Below the pieces are notes generated by a model. It did no database searches and was not told the DNA's origin. It saw only the letters and a list, made by a program, of their open reading frames with translations. Positions 53,532 to 63,165 of a DNA stretch of 64,000 nucleotides are shown piece by piece (position 1 is the first letter of the stretch; every line of letters begins with the position of its first letter). The DNA comes from Sphingomonas kaistensis. GTDB taxonomy: Bacteria; Pseudomonadota; Alphaproteobacteria; Sphingomonadales; Sphingomonadaceae. The stretch lies in NCBI RefSeq assembly GCF_036884275.1, contig NZ_CP145607.1:248001-312000 (forward strand), in the 5' to 3' direction. A program made the position numbers and the translations under genes.

Positions 53532-54767
53532 ATGCCGCAAAGCTCAGGCGCGCGATTTCAGTTCGATCGCCGGTCTGTCGAAGACCAGAATCCGGCGGCA
53601 ACTGCGCGCGCCGCTCCCGTCCCGTTCAACCGCCCGTCGCTCGTCGGCCGCGAACTCGACAATATCGCGGAAGCGATCCGGCGCGGGCAGCTGTCGGGCG
53701 ACGGCCATTTCACTGCCGAATGCAATGCCATCATCGCCCGGCTGACCGGGTCCGCCTCCGCGCTCCTCACGCACAGCGGCACGGCAGCGCTCGAAATGGC
53801 TGCCATCCTGTGTGACCTGAAACCCGGCGACGAGGTCATCCTTCCGTCCTTCACCTTCGTGTCGACCGCCAATGCAGTGGTGCTTCGCGGCGCGACCCCG
53901 GTCTTCGTCGACATCGATCCCCGCACGCTGAACCTCGATCCATCCAAGGTCGCCGATGCGGTCGGCCCGCGAACGCGAGCGATCTTCGCCGTCCATTATG
54001 CGGGCTTTCCGGCGGACATGGACGCGCTCGCCCAAATCGCCGACGCGCACGGCTTGCTGCTGGTCGAGGATGCCGCGCAGGCGCTCGGTTCGTTCTACAA
54101 GGGCAGGCCGGCCGGCAGCCTCGGCGATCTCGGCGCGTTCAGCTTTCACGAAACCAAGAATATCCTGAGCGGGGAAGGCGGCGCCCTCACGCTCAACACG
54201 CCCGTCCTCGTCGATCGCGCCCGCATCATCCGCGAGAAGGGGACCAATCGCAGCCAGTTCATCGACGGTCTGGTCGACAAATACACCTGGGTAGACCTCG
54301 GCTCCTCCTATCTTCCAGGAGAACTTATCGCTGCCTTCCTTCACGGGCAGCTGGAACGTGTCGACGAGGTAACCCGGCGGCGGCGGCAATTGTTCGCCCG
54401 CTATTTCCAAAGCTTCGCAGCGCTTCCGTCGCGACATGGCATCGACCTTCCGCGCTGGAGCGCGGAGGTGCAGGGCAATGGACACATGTTCTACCTCCTG
54501 CTGCGGAGCGCGGCCCAGCGGAGCGCCTTTATCGCGGCCATGCGCGAGGAAGGTATTGGGACGCCGTTCCATTACGTCCCGCTTCATTCGTCGCCGGGCG
54601 GCCAGCGCTTCGGGCGGAGTGCCGGCGGAATGGAGCATACCGACAGGACTGCCGAGCGGCTGGTTCGGCTGCCGATGTTCTTCGACCTCGAAGACGAGAT
54701 TGAACGGGTGATCGACATCTGCCTGCGGGTCGTGAGAAAGCTGGATGGATCCGGCGCGACATGCTGA
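53532..54767 (+). CDS. DegT/DnrJ/EryC1-family sugar aminotransferase, WecE/RffA-like
   Basis: A 411-residue PLP enzyme. VPFNRPSLVGRELDNIAEAI and GQLSGDGHFTAECNAIIA match the start of WecE (dTDP-4-amino-4,6-dideoxygalactose transaminase). THSGTAALEMAA, GDEVILPSFTFVSTANAV, VEDAAQALGS and the PLP Lys in SFHETKNILSGEGGAL are visible. The likely product is dTDP-Fuc4N. About 30 residues precede the family start. Overlaps the GT2 gene by seven bases. Confidence 0.9.
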   Translation: MPQSSGARFQFDRRSVEDQNPAATARAAPVPFNRPSLVGRELDNIAEAIRRGQLSGDGHFTAECNAIIARLTGSASALLTHSGTAALEMAAILCDLKPGDEVILPSFTFVSTANAVVLRGATPVFVDIDPRTLNLDPSKVADAVGPRTRAIFAVHYAGFPADMDALAQIADAHGLLLVEDAAQALGSFYKGRPAGSLGDLGAFSFHETKNILSGEGGALTLNTPVLVDRARIIREKGTNRSQFIDGLVDKYTWVDLGSSYLPGELIAAFLHGQLERVDEVTRRRRQLFARYFQSFAALPSRHGIDLPRWSAEVQGNGHMFYLLLRSAAQRSAFIAAMREEGIGTPFHYVPLHSSPGGQRFGRSAGGMEHTDRTAERLVRLPMFFDLEDEIERVIDICLRVVRKLDGSGATC

Positions 54768-55705
54768 TCAGCGTCGTTTCTCCCGTTTACAATTGCACCC
54801 GCTGTCTTCCGGAAATCGTCCGGCGGGTGCGTGAAACCCTCGACGGACAGGACTTGCGCTGGGAAGTCTTGTTCGTGGACGATCGCGGACCGGGCGAACC
54901 CTGGCCGGTAATCGAGGCGCTCGCGGCCGCAGACGAGCGGGTGCGCGGCGTGCGACTGATGCGCAATCACGGCCAGCACCTCGCCATCTGGGCCGGCCTG
55001 GCGCACGCCCGTGGCGATTGGGTGGCGGTGATCGATTGCGACCTGCAGGACGATCCCGCGATGTTGCTGCAAATGGTCGACGTGGCACGGGAAGGAAATT
55101 GCGACGCCGTCATCGTCGATCGGGGTGAATGGCGCGACAGCCGGTGGCGCCGGGCCGCCTCGCGCCTGTTCACTGTATTTCTCCGCGCCATCACGGGCAT
55201 GAAAGTCGGAGTGAACGCCGGCAACTTCGGCCTCTACAGCCGGCGCATGGTCGAAAACTTGCTGTCCTTTCGCGACAAGGAGGTTTTCCTGCCCGCGATG
55301 ACGGTGATGACGGGTCTGGAGCGGCGATCCCTGGTCGTCCCACGCGCAGCGCGGGCGGAAGGGCGTTCATCCTACGGTCTTGGCCAATTGCTGCGCCTGG
55401 CCGTGGCACTGATCATCCGCTTCTCCGACCGGCCGCTGAAGCTCAGCGTGCTCGCGGGCTTGCTCCTGTCGGGTCTATCGGCCGGTATCGCGCTGGTCGT
55501 CTTTGTCGCTTGGGCGTCAGGCGCGATCACGGTGGCCGGCTGGACCAGCCTGATGCTGTCGATCTGGTTCGTCGGCGGACTGATCCTGTCGGCGCTCGGC
55601 GTGCACGGTTTCTACATCGGCCGCATCTTTACCGAAGTGCAGGATCGCCCTCGGATTCGGGTCATGGAAACGACAGCCAATTTGATGCCGGCGGAACGCC
55701 TTTGA
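54761..55705 (+). CDS. GT2 polyprenyl-phosphate glycosyltransferase (GtrB/ArnC/DPM1-like)
   Basis: A 314-residue protein. The GT-A domain has SVVSPVYNCTRCLPEIVR, FVDDRGPGE, LMRNHGQHLAIWAGLAHARG and VIDCDLQDDPAML (DxD-like). The NAGNFGLYSRRMVE segment and AEGRSSYGLGQLLRLA followed by two membrane helices (about 230-300) are the marks of GtrB/ArnC enzymes that load undecaprenyl phosphate on the cytoplasmic face. It should take the amino sugar made by its neighbours. Confidence 0.88.
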   Translation: MLISVVSPVYNCTRCLPEIVRRVRETLDGQDLRWEVLFVDDRGPGEPWPVIEALAAADERVRGVRLMRNHGQHLAIWAGLAHARGDWVAVIDCDLQDDPAMLLQMVDVAREGNCDAVIVDRGEWRDSRWRRAASRLFTVFLRAITGMKVGVNAGNFGLYSRRMVENLLSFRDKEVFLPAMTVMTGLERRSLVVPRAARAEGRSSYGLGQLLRLAVALIIRFSDRPLKLSVLAGLLLSGLSAGIALVVFVAWASGAITVAGWTSLMLSIWFVGGLILSALGVHGFYIGRIFTEVQDRPRIRVMETTANLMPAERL

Positions 55706-56484
55706 CTGATACTGCGATTGCCGGCGCGGGTACCGCAGCGGCGCGTGAAGGCTGGCGCCCGAGCGAGCTCGAGAGCCGGCGTTTCGGAGTGACGTTCGGA
55801 ATTCTGGACACCGCTGGCGGTGAACATGATTGGCGGAAAGCGGTTGCCTCGGCCGATCAGGCCGGCGTGCATGTGCTGTCTGCGCGCGTCGATGGGAATG
55901 AGATCAGGCATATCCAGGAACTGGAGGCCCTCGGCTTTCGCCTGGTCGATACGTTGGTCTACCATCGCCATTTGCTCCCGGCACCGACGTCATCAATGCG
56001 CGGTGCGGAGAGCGAGGCGGCGGACGTGCGGTTCCTGGATCGGCACGACGCCGAAGCTTGCAGCACGATCGCGCGCGCTGCGTTCGATAAATATCTCGGG
56101 CGCTACCACGCCGACCCGCGCCTTTCCGACACGGCGGCAACCGACGCCTATGCCGACTGGGCGGGGCGGTTGTTATCCGAGCCCGACGACGGAAGGCTGG
56201 CGCTTGGCGCGATCGAAGCCGGCCGCCTGACGGGCTTCATCGTCGGCGGCCGGCCCGACCCTCAAACGAGCGAGATCATTCTCAACGCGGTCGACCCTGC
56301 AGACCAAGGGCGAGGGACCTACCGACGTCTCCTCGATGCCTATGTCTCCCATGCTTCGACCCGGGGTGCCGAGCGGGTCATCACGTCCACGCAATTGCGG
56401 AATGTCCGTGTCCAGAGCATCTGGGCCGATGCCGGCTTTCGGCTTTATCGAAGCGTATCAACCCTGCATCGATGGGCCGACTAA
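55702..56484 (+). CDS. GNAT N-acetyltransferase, WecD-like
   Basis: A 260-residue protein. The N-terminal domain starts at SELESRRFGVTFGILDTAGG, like WecD (dTDP-fucosamine acetyltransferase), and the C-terminal GNAT domain has the acetyl-CoA loop VDPADQGRGTYRRLLDAYV and then RNVRVQSIWADAGFRLYRS. It probably acetylates the 4-amino group of the WecE product. The TTG at 55702 overlaps the GT2 stop (TTGA) and has GGA six bases upstream. The open frame runs much further 5' but inside the GT2 gene. Confidence 0.85.
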   Translation: MTDTAIAGAGTAAAREGWRPSELESRRFGVTFGILDTAGGEHDWRKAVASADQAGVHVLSARVDGNEIRHIQELEALGFRLVDTLVYHRHLLPAPTSSMRGAESEAADVRFLDRHDAEACSTIARAAFDKYLGRYHADPRLSDTAATDAYADWAGRLLSEPDDGRLALGAIEAGRLTGFIVGGRPDPQTSEIILNAVDPADQGRGTYRRLLDAYVSHASTRGAERVITSTQLRNVRVQSIWADAGFRLYRSVSTLHRWAD

Positions 56485-56554
56485 AAGCCCGATCGCGCTA
56501 CGATGCGCGTCGATTGGCACGACACGTTGGCCTCTGCTCGACACTCTAGCGCCG

Positions 56555-57946
56555 TCAGCGCGCCCAATTCCCGCCAAGCGCCCGGAACAGATCGATCTGC
56601 GCGCTCGCGATCCTCGCGTCGCTGTCGGCCAGCGCGGCCTCCGCATCGGCAAAGGTGCGCTCGGCGTCGAGTAGTTCGAGCGAGCTGATCTGTCCTTCGC
56701 GCTGCAAGGCTCGCACGCGGCGGACCACCGCTTCGGCCTGGCCCTGCGCCGCGGCCAGCGCGGTGCGCCGCTCCTGCGCGCGCTGGTACGCCGACAGCGC
56801 GGTCTCGGTCTCCTGCAGCGCGGTCAGCACGCTGCCGTCGAACTGCGCCAGCGCGGCCTGCGTATCGGCCTCGGCCACCGCGACCCGGGCCCGGGCGGCG
56901 GAGCGGTTGACGGTCCAGTTGAGCAGGGGCCCGACCAGCCAGCTGACCGGATTGAACAGGTTGGTGAGGCTCGTCCCGCTGCCCCCCGCCGACCCGCCCA
57001 GCGTGATGCGGGGATAAAGGTCGGCGGTGGCAACCCCGATCCGCGCGGTGGCGGCGGCCAGCCGGCGCTCGGCGGCGCGAACATCGGGGCGGCGCGCAAG
57101 CAGGCCCGCGCCGTCGCCGACCGGAATCGGTTGCTGGAGGTCGAGCGCACTGACCCGCGCCGCGGCAATCGCCGGCAATTCGCGCGGCACCCGCCCGGTC
57201 AGGGTCGCGAGCCGCAGCAGCGCCGCCGTCCGCTCGGCCTCGAGCAAAGGCACCTCCGCCCGGCGCTGGTCGCGCAAGGCGGCGATCCGCGCGGTGTCGA
57301 GCCCGGTCGCAAGCCCCACCACCCGCCGCCGCTCGGTTAGGGTCAGCGAGCGGTCGAGCAAGGCGACGATTCGCTCCGCCACCGCGATCCGCTCCGCCGC
57401 CGACGCCGCGTCCGCATAAGCGCGCGTCGTATCGGCCACCACCAGCACCCGCACCGCATCGGCATCGAACGCCGCCGCCGCCGCATCGCCGCGCGCCGCT
57501 TCAACCGACCGACCGATCCGCCCCGCGAAATCTACTTCGTAAGCGACGCTCAGCCCCGCATCGAGCTGAAGGTCGGTCCCACCCTGCCCCGCCGCGATGG
57601 CCTGCGGCGAACGGCCGGCCTGCGCCCCGGCGCTCACCCCTATCTGCGGTTCGCGCGCCGCCCGGCTTTCGCGCAGCAGGGCGCGGGCACGCTGCAATCG
57701 CGCGGTCGCCAAGCGGACGTCGGTGTTGGCCGCCAGCGCATCGGCGACCAGCCCGTCGAGAACCGGATCGCGGTACAATCGCCACCACTCGCCGGCGGGC
57801 GCGGCGGTGGTGACCAGCGGCGTCGCCGAGCCGAGGAACGGCGCCGCCGCCGCGCCCGCCACCGGCCGCGCGGCATAATCGGAGCCGCTGGCGCAGGCCG
57901 CGAGGGCAAGCGCGGAGGCGGCGACGAGCATCACTCGCTTGAACAT
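56555..57946 (-). CDS. Outer-membrane factor of an RND efflux system (NodT/OprM family)
   Basis: A 463-residue outer-membrane lipoprotein. The lipobox is LALAACASG. The two OEP repeats are visible from WWRLYRDPVLDGLVADALAA to the C-terminus, including RRPDVRAAERRLAAATARIG and LYPRITLGGSAG. The ATG at 57946 is chosen: AGGAG is seven bases upstream. An in-frame ATG at 57961 overlaps the RND stop as ATGA. Third gene of the efflux operon. Confidence 0.94.
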   Translation of the reverse strand: MFKRVMLVAASALALAACASGSDYAARPVAGAAAAPFLGSATPLVTTAAPAGEWWRLYRDPVLDGLVADALAANTDVRLATARLQRARALLRESRAAREPQIGVSAGAQAGRSPQAIAAGQGGTDLQLDAGLSVAYEVDFAGRIGRSVEAARGDAAAAAFDADAVRVLVVADTTRAYADAASAAERIAVAERIVALLDRSLTLTERRRVVGLATGLDTARIAALRDQRRAEVPLLEAERTAALLRLATLTGRVPRELPAIAAARVSALDLQQPIPVGDGAGLLARRPDVRAAERRLAAATARIGVATADLYPRITLGGSAGGSGTSLTNLFNPVSWLVGPLLNWTVNRSAARARVAVAEADTQAALAQFDGSVLTALQETETALSAYQRAQERRTALAAAQGQAEAVVRRVRALQREGQISSLELLDAERTFADAEAALADSDARIASAQIDLFRALGGNWAR

Positions 57947-57957
57947 GGACGAACTCC

Positions 57958-60900
57958 TCATTCCGCCGGCAGCGGAGCCGGGGGTGCCGCCGTCCGACCA
58001 GCGCGCAGGCGGCCGATCCGCTCGGCCAATCCGCGGCAGACGACATAGAAAGTGGGGGTGAAGATCAGCCCGAACGCGGTCACGCCGAGCATTCCGAAGA
58101 ACACCGCCGTGCCCAGCGCCTGGCGAAGCTCCGCCCCCGCGCCTTCCGCGATCAGCAACGGCACCGAGCCGAGGATGAAGGCGAAGCTGGTCATCAGGAT
58201 CGGCCGCAACCGGTCGCGCGCCGCCCGGATCGCGGCCTCGACCGGCGACATGCCCGCGGCCTCGTCCTGCTGGGCGAACTCGACGATCAGGATCGCGTTC
58301 TTGGCCGCAAGCGCGATCAGCACCACCAGGCCGACCTGCGTCAGGACATTATTGTCCATGCCGCGCAGATTGACCCCCGCCATTGCCGCCAGCAAACACA
58401 TCGGCACGATCAGGATGATCGCCAGTGGCAGCACCAGGCTTTCGAACTGCGCCGCCAGCACCAGGAACACGAACAGCACCGCCAGCGCGAACACCAGGGT
58501 CGCCGTGCTTCCCGCCGCCTTCTCCTGATACGCGATGCCGGTCCACTCACTGCGGAAGCCCGCTGGCAGCTGCGCCGAGGCGATGTCTTCCATCGCTTTC
58601 AACGACTGGCCGGACGAGAAACCGGGCGCCGTGTCACCGTCGATCTCGACCGCTGGGAAACCGTTGTAGCGCGACACGCGATACGGGCCGGTGCGGTCCT
58701 CGAAGGTGGTGACCGATCCGATCGGCACCATCGCGCCCGAATTGGACCGGGCCCTCAAGTTCGCGATATCCGCCTCGCTCGCCCGCGCATCGGCTTCCGC
58801 CTGCGCGGTCACCCGGTAGGTCCGGCCAAGCAGGTTGAAGTCGTTGACGAACGCCGAACCGAGATAAACCTGCAGCGCCTCGAAGATCCGCTCGGGCGGT
58901 ACGCCCAGCATGTCGGCCTTGGCCCGGTCGACATCGGCGAACACCCGCGGGGTCGAGATATCGAACAGGGTGTAGACTTGGCGCAGGCCCTCCGTCTGGT
59001 TGGCCTTGCCGATGATCCCCCACGACAGCCCCGACAATTCGGCGAAGCTGTGCCCGCCCGTATCCTGCACGATCATCCGGTAGCCACCGGCCGAGCCGAT
59101 ACCCTGGATGAGAGGCGGCGGAATGATCAGCAGGCGCGCTTCGTTGATGTCGGCGGTGCGCTTCTGCGCTTCGGCCATGATGGTGTTGAGATCGGCGCCG
59201 AGCTTCTTGCGCTCCTCGAACGACTTCAAGGGCACATAAGCGGCGGCGGCATTAGGTGCCTGGGTCTGCGACGCGCCGTCGAAGCCCGCCAGCATCACCG
59301 TCCCCTCGACGCCCTTGATCGGCAGGATCCGGTCGGCGACCTTGCGCAGCACCTCGTCGGTGCGCTCGAGCGACGATCCGGGCGGCAATTGCACCACGGT
59401 CAGGAAATAGCCCTGATCCTGCGCCGGGATGAAGCCGGTCGGCGTGATCGAGAACAGCCCTACGGTCAGCGCGATCAGCACCGCATAAGCCGCCATCATC
59501 CGCTTGGGCGCGGCGACAAGCCGGCGGGTCAGCCGGGCATAAGCCTCGCTGAATCGCTCGAACATCCGGTTGAAGGCGTCGCCGGCGCGGGTGGCGAAGG
59601 CGGCGAGGCGATTCTTCGGCGGCTCATGCCCGTGCGGCTTCAGGAGCAGCGCGGCCATCGCCGGCGACAGCGTCAGCGACAGCAGTAGCGAAATCAGCGT
59701 CGCCGCCGAAATCGTCACCGCGAACTGGTGATAGAAGGCGCCCGACAGCCCGTTCAGGAACAGGGTTGGCAGGAACACCGCGCACAGCACCAGCACGATT
59801 GCCACCAGCGCGCCCGCTACCTCGTCCATCGAGGTGCGCGCGGCGTCCAGCGCGGTCATGCCCTTGGCAAGATTGCGCTCGACATTCTCGACCACCACAA
59901 TCGCGTCATCGACCACGATGCCGATCGCCAGCACCAGCCCGAACAGCGACAGGTTGTTGAGCGAATAACCGACCATCTGCAGCACCGCGAAGGTGCCGAT
60001 CAGCGACACGGGAATGGCAATCACCGGCACCACCGCCGCCCGCCAGCGCTGGAGAAAGACGATGATCACCAGCACGACCAGCAGGATCGCCTCGAACAGG
60101 GTCTTGCCGACCTCGTCGATCGATTGGGCGATGAATTCGGTGGGGTTGTAGATGACCTTATATTCGAGACCCTTGGGAAAGGACTTCGACGCCGACTCCA
60201 TCTCCTGCTTGACCAGTTCGGCGGCGGCCAGCGCGTTGGAGCCCGGGCGCTGGAACACGCCCAAGAGCACGGTCGGCTCGCCCGACAGATAGGTGTTGGA
60301 GGCATAGTCCGCGGCGCCGAGCTCGACCCGCGCGACGTCCGACACCCGCACCTGCCGGCCGTCGGGATCGCTACGGATGATGACGTTGGCGAATTGCTGC
60401 GGGTCGGTCAGCCGGCCCTGCGTTTCGACATTGAGCTGATAGGCCGCGCCCGTCGCATACGGCGGTTGGCCGAGCGTGCCGGCGGCGACCTGGACGTTCT
60501 GGGCGCGCAGCGCGGCGACGATCTCGCCCGCGGTGAGGTTGAGCGCGGCGGCGCGGTCGGGATCGATCCACACCCGCATCGCATAATCGCGCGCGCCGAA
60601 CAGCTGCACGTCGCCGACGCCTTCGAGCCGCGCCAGCCGGTCGCGGACCTGGGTCAGCGCATAGTTCGACATATAGCCGCGATCGAGCGAGCGGTCGGGC
60701 GACACCAGGTTCACGACCATCAGGAAGTCGGGCGACGTCTTTCGGGTAATGACGCCCAGCCGCTGCACTTCCTGCGGCAGGCGCGGGGTGGCGACCGCGA
60801 CGCGGTTCTGCACCAGCACCTGCGCGGCGTTGAGGTCGGTGCCTTGGCGGAAGGTGACCGTGATGGTCAGCCGTCCGTCACCGGTCGATTGCGACGACAT

Positions 60901-61137
60901 GTAGATCATGTTGTCGACGCCGTTGATCTCCTGCTCGATCGGCGCGGCGACGGTTTCCGAAACTGTCTCGGCCGAAGCGCCGGGATAGCTGGCGTTGACC
61001 GTCACCGTCGGCGGCACGATGTCCGGATATTGCGACACCGGCAGGCCGAAATAGGCGATGGCGCCCATCACGGTGATCAGAACCGCGATCACCGCCGCGA
61101 AGATCGGGCGCGTGATAAAGAAGCGTGACAAACGCAT
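57958..61137 (-). CDS. RND multidrug efflux permease (HAE1 family, AcrB/MexB-like)
   Basis: A 1059-residue inner-membrane proton/drug antiporter with 12 membrane segments. The start MRLSRFFITRPIFAAVIAV is standard; TM4 carries the proton-relay aspartates in GIVVDDAIVVVENVERNLA. The pore segments SYPGASAETV and PPGSSLERTD are present. GGGGAGA is six bases before the ATG. Between adaptor and outer-membrane genes. Confidence 0.97.
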   Translation of the reverse strand: MRLSRFFITRPIFAAVIAVLITVMGAIAYFGLPVSQYPDIVPPTVTVNASYPGASAETVSETVAAPIEQEINGVDNMIYMSSQSTGDGRLTITVTFRQGTDLNAAQVLVQNRVAVATPRLPQEVQRLGVITRKTSPDFLMVVNLVSPDRSLDRGYMSNYALTQVRDRLARLEGVGDVQLFGARDYAMRVWIDPDRAAALNLTAGEIVAALRAQNVQVAAGTLGQPPYATGAAYQLNVETQGRLTDPQQFANVIIRSDPDGRQVRVSDVARVELGAADYASNTYLSGEPTVLLGVFQRPGSNALAAAELVKQEMESASKSFPKGLEYKVIYNPTEFIAQSIDEVGKTLFEAILLVVLVIIVFLQRWRAAVVPVIAIPVSLIGTFAVLQMVGYSLNNLSLFGLVLAIGIVVDDAIVVVENVERNLAKGMTALDAARTSMDEVAGALVAIVLVLCAVFLPTLFLNGLSGAFYHQFAVTISAATLISLLLSLTLSPAMAALLLKPHGHEPPKNRLAAFATRAGDAFNRMFERFSEAYARLTRRLVAAPKRMMAAYAVLIALTVGLFSITPTGFIPAQDQGYFLTVVQLPPGSSLERTDEVLRKVADRILPIKGVEGTVMLAGFDGASQTQAPNAAAAYVPLKSFEERKKLGADLNTIMAEAQKRTADINEARLLIIPPPLIQGIGSAGGYRMIVQDTGGHSFAELSGLSWGIIGKANQTEGLRQVYTLFDISTPRVFADVDRAKADMLGVPPERIFEALQVYLGSAFVNDFNLLGRTYRVTAQAEADARASEADIANLRARSNSGAMVPIGSVTTFEDRTGPYRVSRYNGFPAVEIDGDTAPGFSSGQSLKAMEDIASAQLPAGFRSEWTGIAYQEKAAGSTATLVFALAVLFVFLVLAAQFESLVLPLAIILIVPMCLLAAMAGVNLRGMDNNVLTQVGLVVLIALAAKNAILIVEFAQQDEAAGMSPVEAAIRAARDRLRPILMTSFAFILGSVPLLIAEGAGAELRQALGTAVFFGMLGVTAFGLIFTPTFYVVCRGLAERIGRLRAGRTAAPPAPLPAE

Positions 61138-61188
61138 GGATGTTCTCCCCGCCCGGCGCGTGGCCGGGCGGCTGGAAGGAAAAGATGT

Positions 61189-62463
61189 TTAGCGGGTCGC
61201 GAAGGTCGCCGAGCCGGCCGGCGGCGCGGCGCTTGGCGCTGCGGCCGGCGCTGCCGCGGCCTTGATCGTGCCGGGACGGACCTCGACCTTCATGCCCGGC
61301 ATCGCCAGCTGCGCCCCGCTGATCACGATCCGGTCGCTGGGCTCGAGCCCCGAACGGATTACCCGCAGGCCGTCGATCAGCGGACCGGTTTGGACGGCAC
61401 GCGGCGACAGGCTGCCGTCGCGGGCCACCACCGTCACCACCTTGCGCGCCTGGTCGGTCGTGACCGCCGCATCGGGCACCAGCAGCGCCGACCGCGCCCC
61501 GCCCGAAGCGAGCCGCAGATTGCCGAACATGCCGGGCGTCAGGAAATTGCGGCCATTGTCGATCACCGCGCGAAGCCGGATCGTCCCCGACCGTGTGTCG
61601 AGCCCATTGTCGGTGAAATCGAGTCGCCCGCGCCAGCGATAATCGGTCTCGTCCTGAAGCCGGATCAACACCTCGCTCGGCGCTTCGCCGCTCTCCTGCG
61701 CCCGCCGAGCCTTGAGATACAGCGCTTCGGACGCATCGAAGGTGAAATACATCGGGTCGAGCGCGTTGATGGTCGTCAGCAAAGTCGCCTGCCCCGCCGC
61801 TTCGCCGGTCACGAGATTGCCGGCATCGATCCGCCGGTCCGAAATCCGCCCGCTGATCGGCGCCCGGACCTGGGTGAAGCCGACGTCGAGCTGGCGCGAG
61901 CGGACCCGCGCATCGGCCGCGGCCAGCGACGCTTCGGCCGCCTGGACCCGCGCCCGCAGCCGATCGACATCGCTGCGCGATACCGCATCGACTTCGAGCA
62001 GCCGGGTGGCCCGCGCCAGATCGGCCTGCGCGAGGTTCAACTCGCTTCGCGCGCCGAAGACCGCCGCCCGCGCTTCGGCCAGCGACGCAGCAAACGGGCG
62101 CGAGTCGATGGTGAACAGCAATTGCCCCTGCCGGACGTAGGAGCCATCCTTGAAATGCACGCCGACGATCGCGCCCGACACACGCGGACGCACTTCGACC
62201 GAGCGGCTGGCTTCGAACCGGCCCGAATAATCGTCCCACTCGGCCACCTGCCGCACGAGCGGCTGGGCGGCGGTCACGGTGACCGGCGGCGGCGCGGCAT
62301 TGGCTTCGGTGCCGCCCGGACGACCGAAGGCAAGGCCGGCGACCAGCGCCAGGGGAACGAGGCCAAGCGCGATCTTCTGCTTGGTATTCAGCCGGGACAG
62401 GCCGGCGGGCGGCGCGACTGGGGTCACATTGTCATCCATCTGGGGGTGCGAAGGCGCGTTCAT
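61189..62463 (-). CDS. RND periplasmic adaptor (membrane fusion protein)
   Basis: A 424-residue adaptor. A membrane helix at about 30-48 anchors it; lipoyl/barrel-sandwich halves flank a helical hairpin of about 60 residues (SRSVEVRPRVSGAIVGVHF, then GSYVRQGQLLFTID; FTQVRAPISGRISDRRIDAG). The C-terminal tail is Ala/Pro-rich. Overlaps the small upstream gene by four bases. Confidence 0.95.
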   Translation of the reverse strand: MNAPSHPQMDDNVTPVAPPAGLSRLNTKQKIALGLVPLALVAGLAFGRPGGTEANAAPPPVTVTAAQPLVRQVAEWDDYSGRFEASRSVEVRPRVSGAIVGVHFKDGSYVRQGQLLFTIDSRPFAASLAEARAAVFGARSELNLAQADLARATRLLEVDAVSRSDVDRLRARVQAAEASLAAADARVRSRQLDVGFTQVRAPISGRISDRRIDAGNLVTGEAAGQATLLTTINALDPMYFTFDASEALYLKARRAQESGEAPSEVLIRLQDETDYRWRGRLDFTDNGLDTRSGTIRLRAVIDNGRNFLTPGMFGNLRLASGGARSALLVPDAAVTTDQARKVVTVVARDGSLSPRAVQTGPLIDGLRVIRSGLEPSDRIVISGAQLAMPGMKVEVRPGTIKAAAAPAAAPSAAPPAGSATFATR

Positions 62464-62873
62464 CGACCGCGTCCCGACCGGGCGCGCTTGGCGATGCTGG
62501 CGTGGATCAGCTCATACTGGTCGAGCGTGAAACCCTCGGCGAGAAAGGCGGCGAGTTCGCTCTTGGGCACCTTCCACCCCTGCCGCCACACGAACACGGC
62601 GACCCGGCGCAGCACTTCGAGGCGCGGATTGGCGAGCTTGTTGGGCCGGCCCAGCCCGAACAGGCTTTCTAGCGCCGCGCCGATCCGGCCCGGTTCGCGC
62701 AAAGAGGCAATGGTGTCGCGCTCGGCCAGCGCGACCACCGACCATTCGAGGGCCGACAGCCGGGCGGCGGCGGCAGGCGGGCTCGCGGCTTCGACCGCGA
62801 CGAGGCGCGGTTCGAAGCCCCGAGGGCGAGGAGCAGGAGCGGCCGACCAGTCGGTGATGGGGAGAGAGGCCAT
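62460..62873 (-). CDS. Small protein leading the RND operon, unknown function
   Basis: A 137-residue soluble protein, no family name recalled. AAGGA is six bases before the ATG at 62873, and it overlaps the adaptor start as ATGA, so it is a real operon member. The second half (FTLDQYELIHASIAKRA, VWRQGWKVPKSELAAFLAEG) is helical and charged and could be DNA-binding or regulatory. Confidence 0.72.
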   Translation of the reverse strand: MASLPITDWSAAPAPRPRGFEPRLVAVEAASPPAAAARLSALEWSVVALAERDTIASLREPGRIGAALESLFGLGRPNKLANPRLEVLRRVAVFVWRQGWKVPKSELAAFLAEGFTLDQYELIHASIAKRARSGRGR

Positions 62874-63091
62874 GAGAAATCCTTTCGGAAGGGCGCGACC
62901 CAACGCTCCCGAAGCGCAAGGCTCGAGGTCGATCGGGCAAGAAAGGGGCGAGCAGCGACCGTGGCTGCGACGCATCACGCGCGTCGGCCTGCAACCAAGC
63001 TGCGATAAAATTAGGGTGGATCGACGACCCGCGCTTAGCGGGCTTCGAAGATCCTACAGGGTGTGAGTGTCATGGGAGCTTTCCTCTGTTC

Positions 63092-63130
63092 TATACTGAA
63101 CGGTATATAAACAGGATTCGGGCCGGTCAA
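63092..63130 (-). promoter_or_regulatory. RND operon promoter with candidate TetR operator
   Basis: On the minus strand TTGACC (63125-63130), a 17-base spacer and TATACC (63102-63107) make a good promoter. The palindrome TATACTGAACGGTATA at 63092-63107 overlaps the -10. The ten bases CGGTATATAA (63101-63110) recur before tetR at 63784-63793. Confidence 0.65.
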
Positions 63131-63165
63131 GACTTCTATACCGGCCAGTAGAAAATAATTTTGCG

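Noticed and set aside
55129..55701. Long N-terminal extension of the WecD-like gene
   Set aside because: Lies wholly inside the GT2 gene in another frame; the TTG at 55702 with TTGA overlap is the likely start.
59728..61128. 466-codon frame opposite the RND permease
   Set aside because: Antisense shadow.
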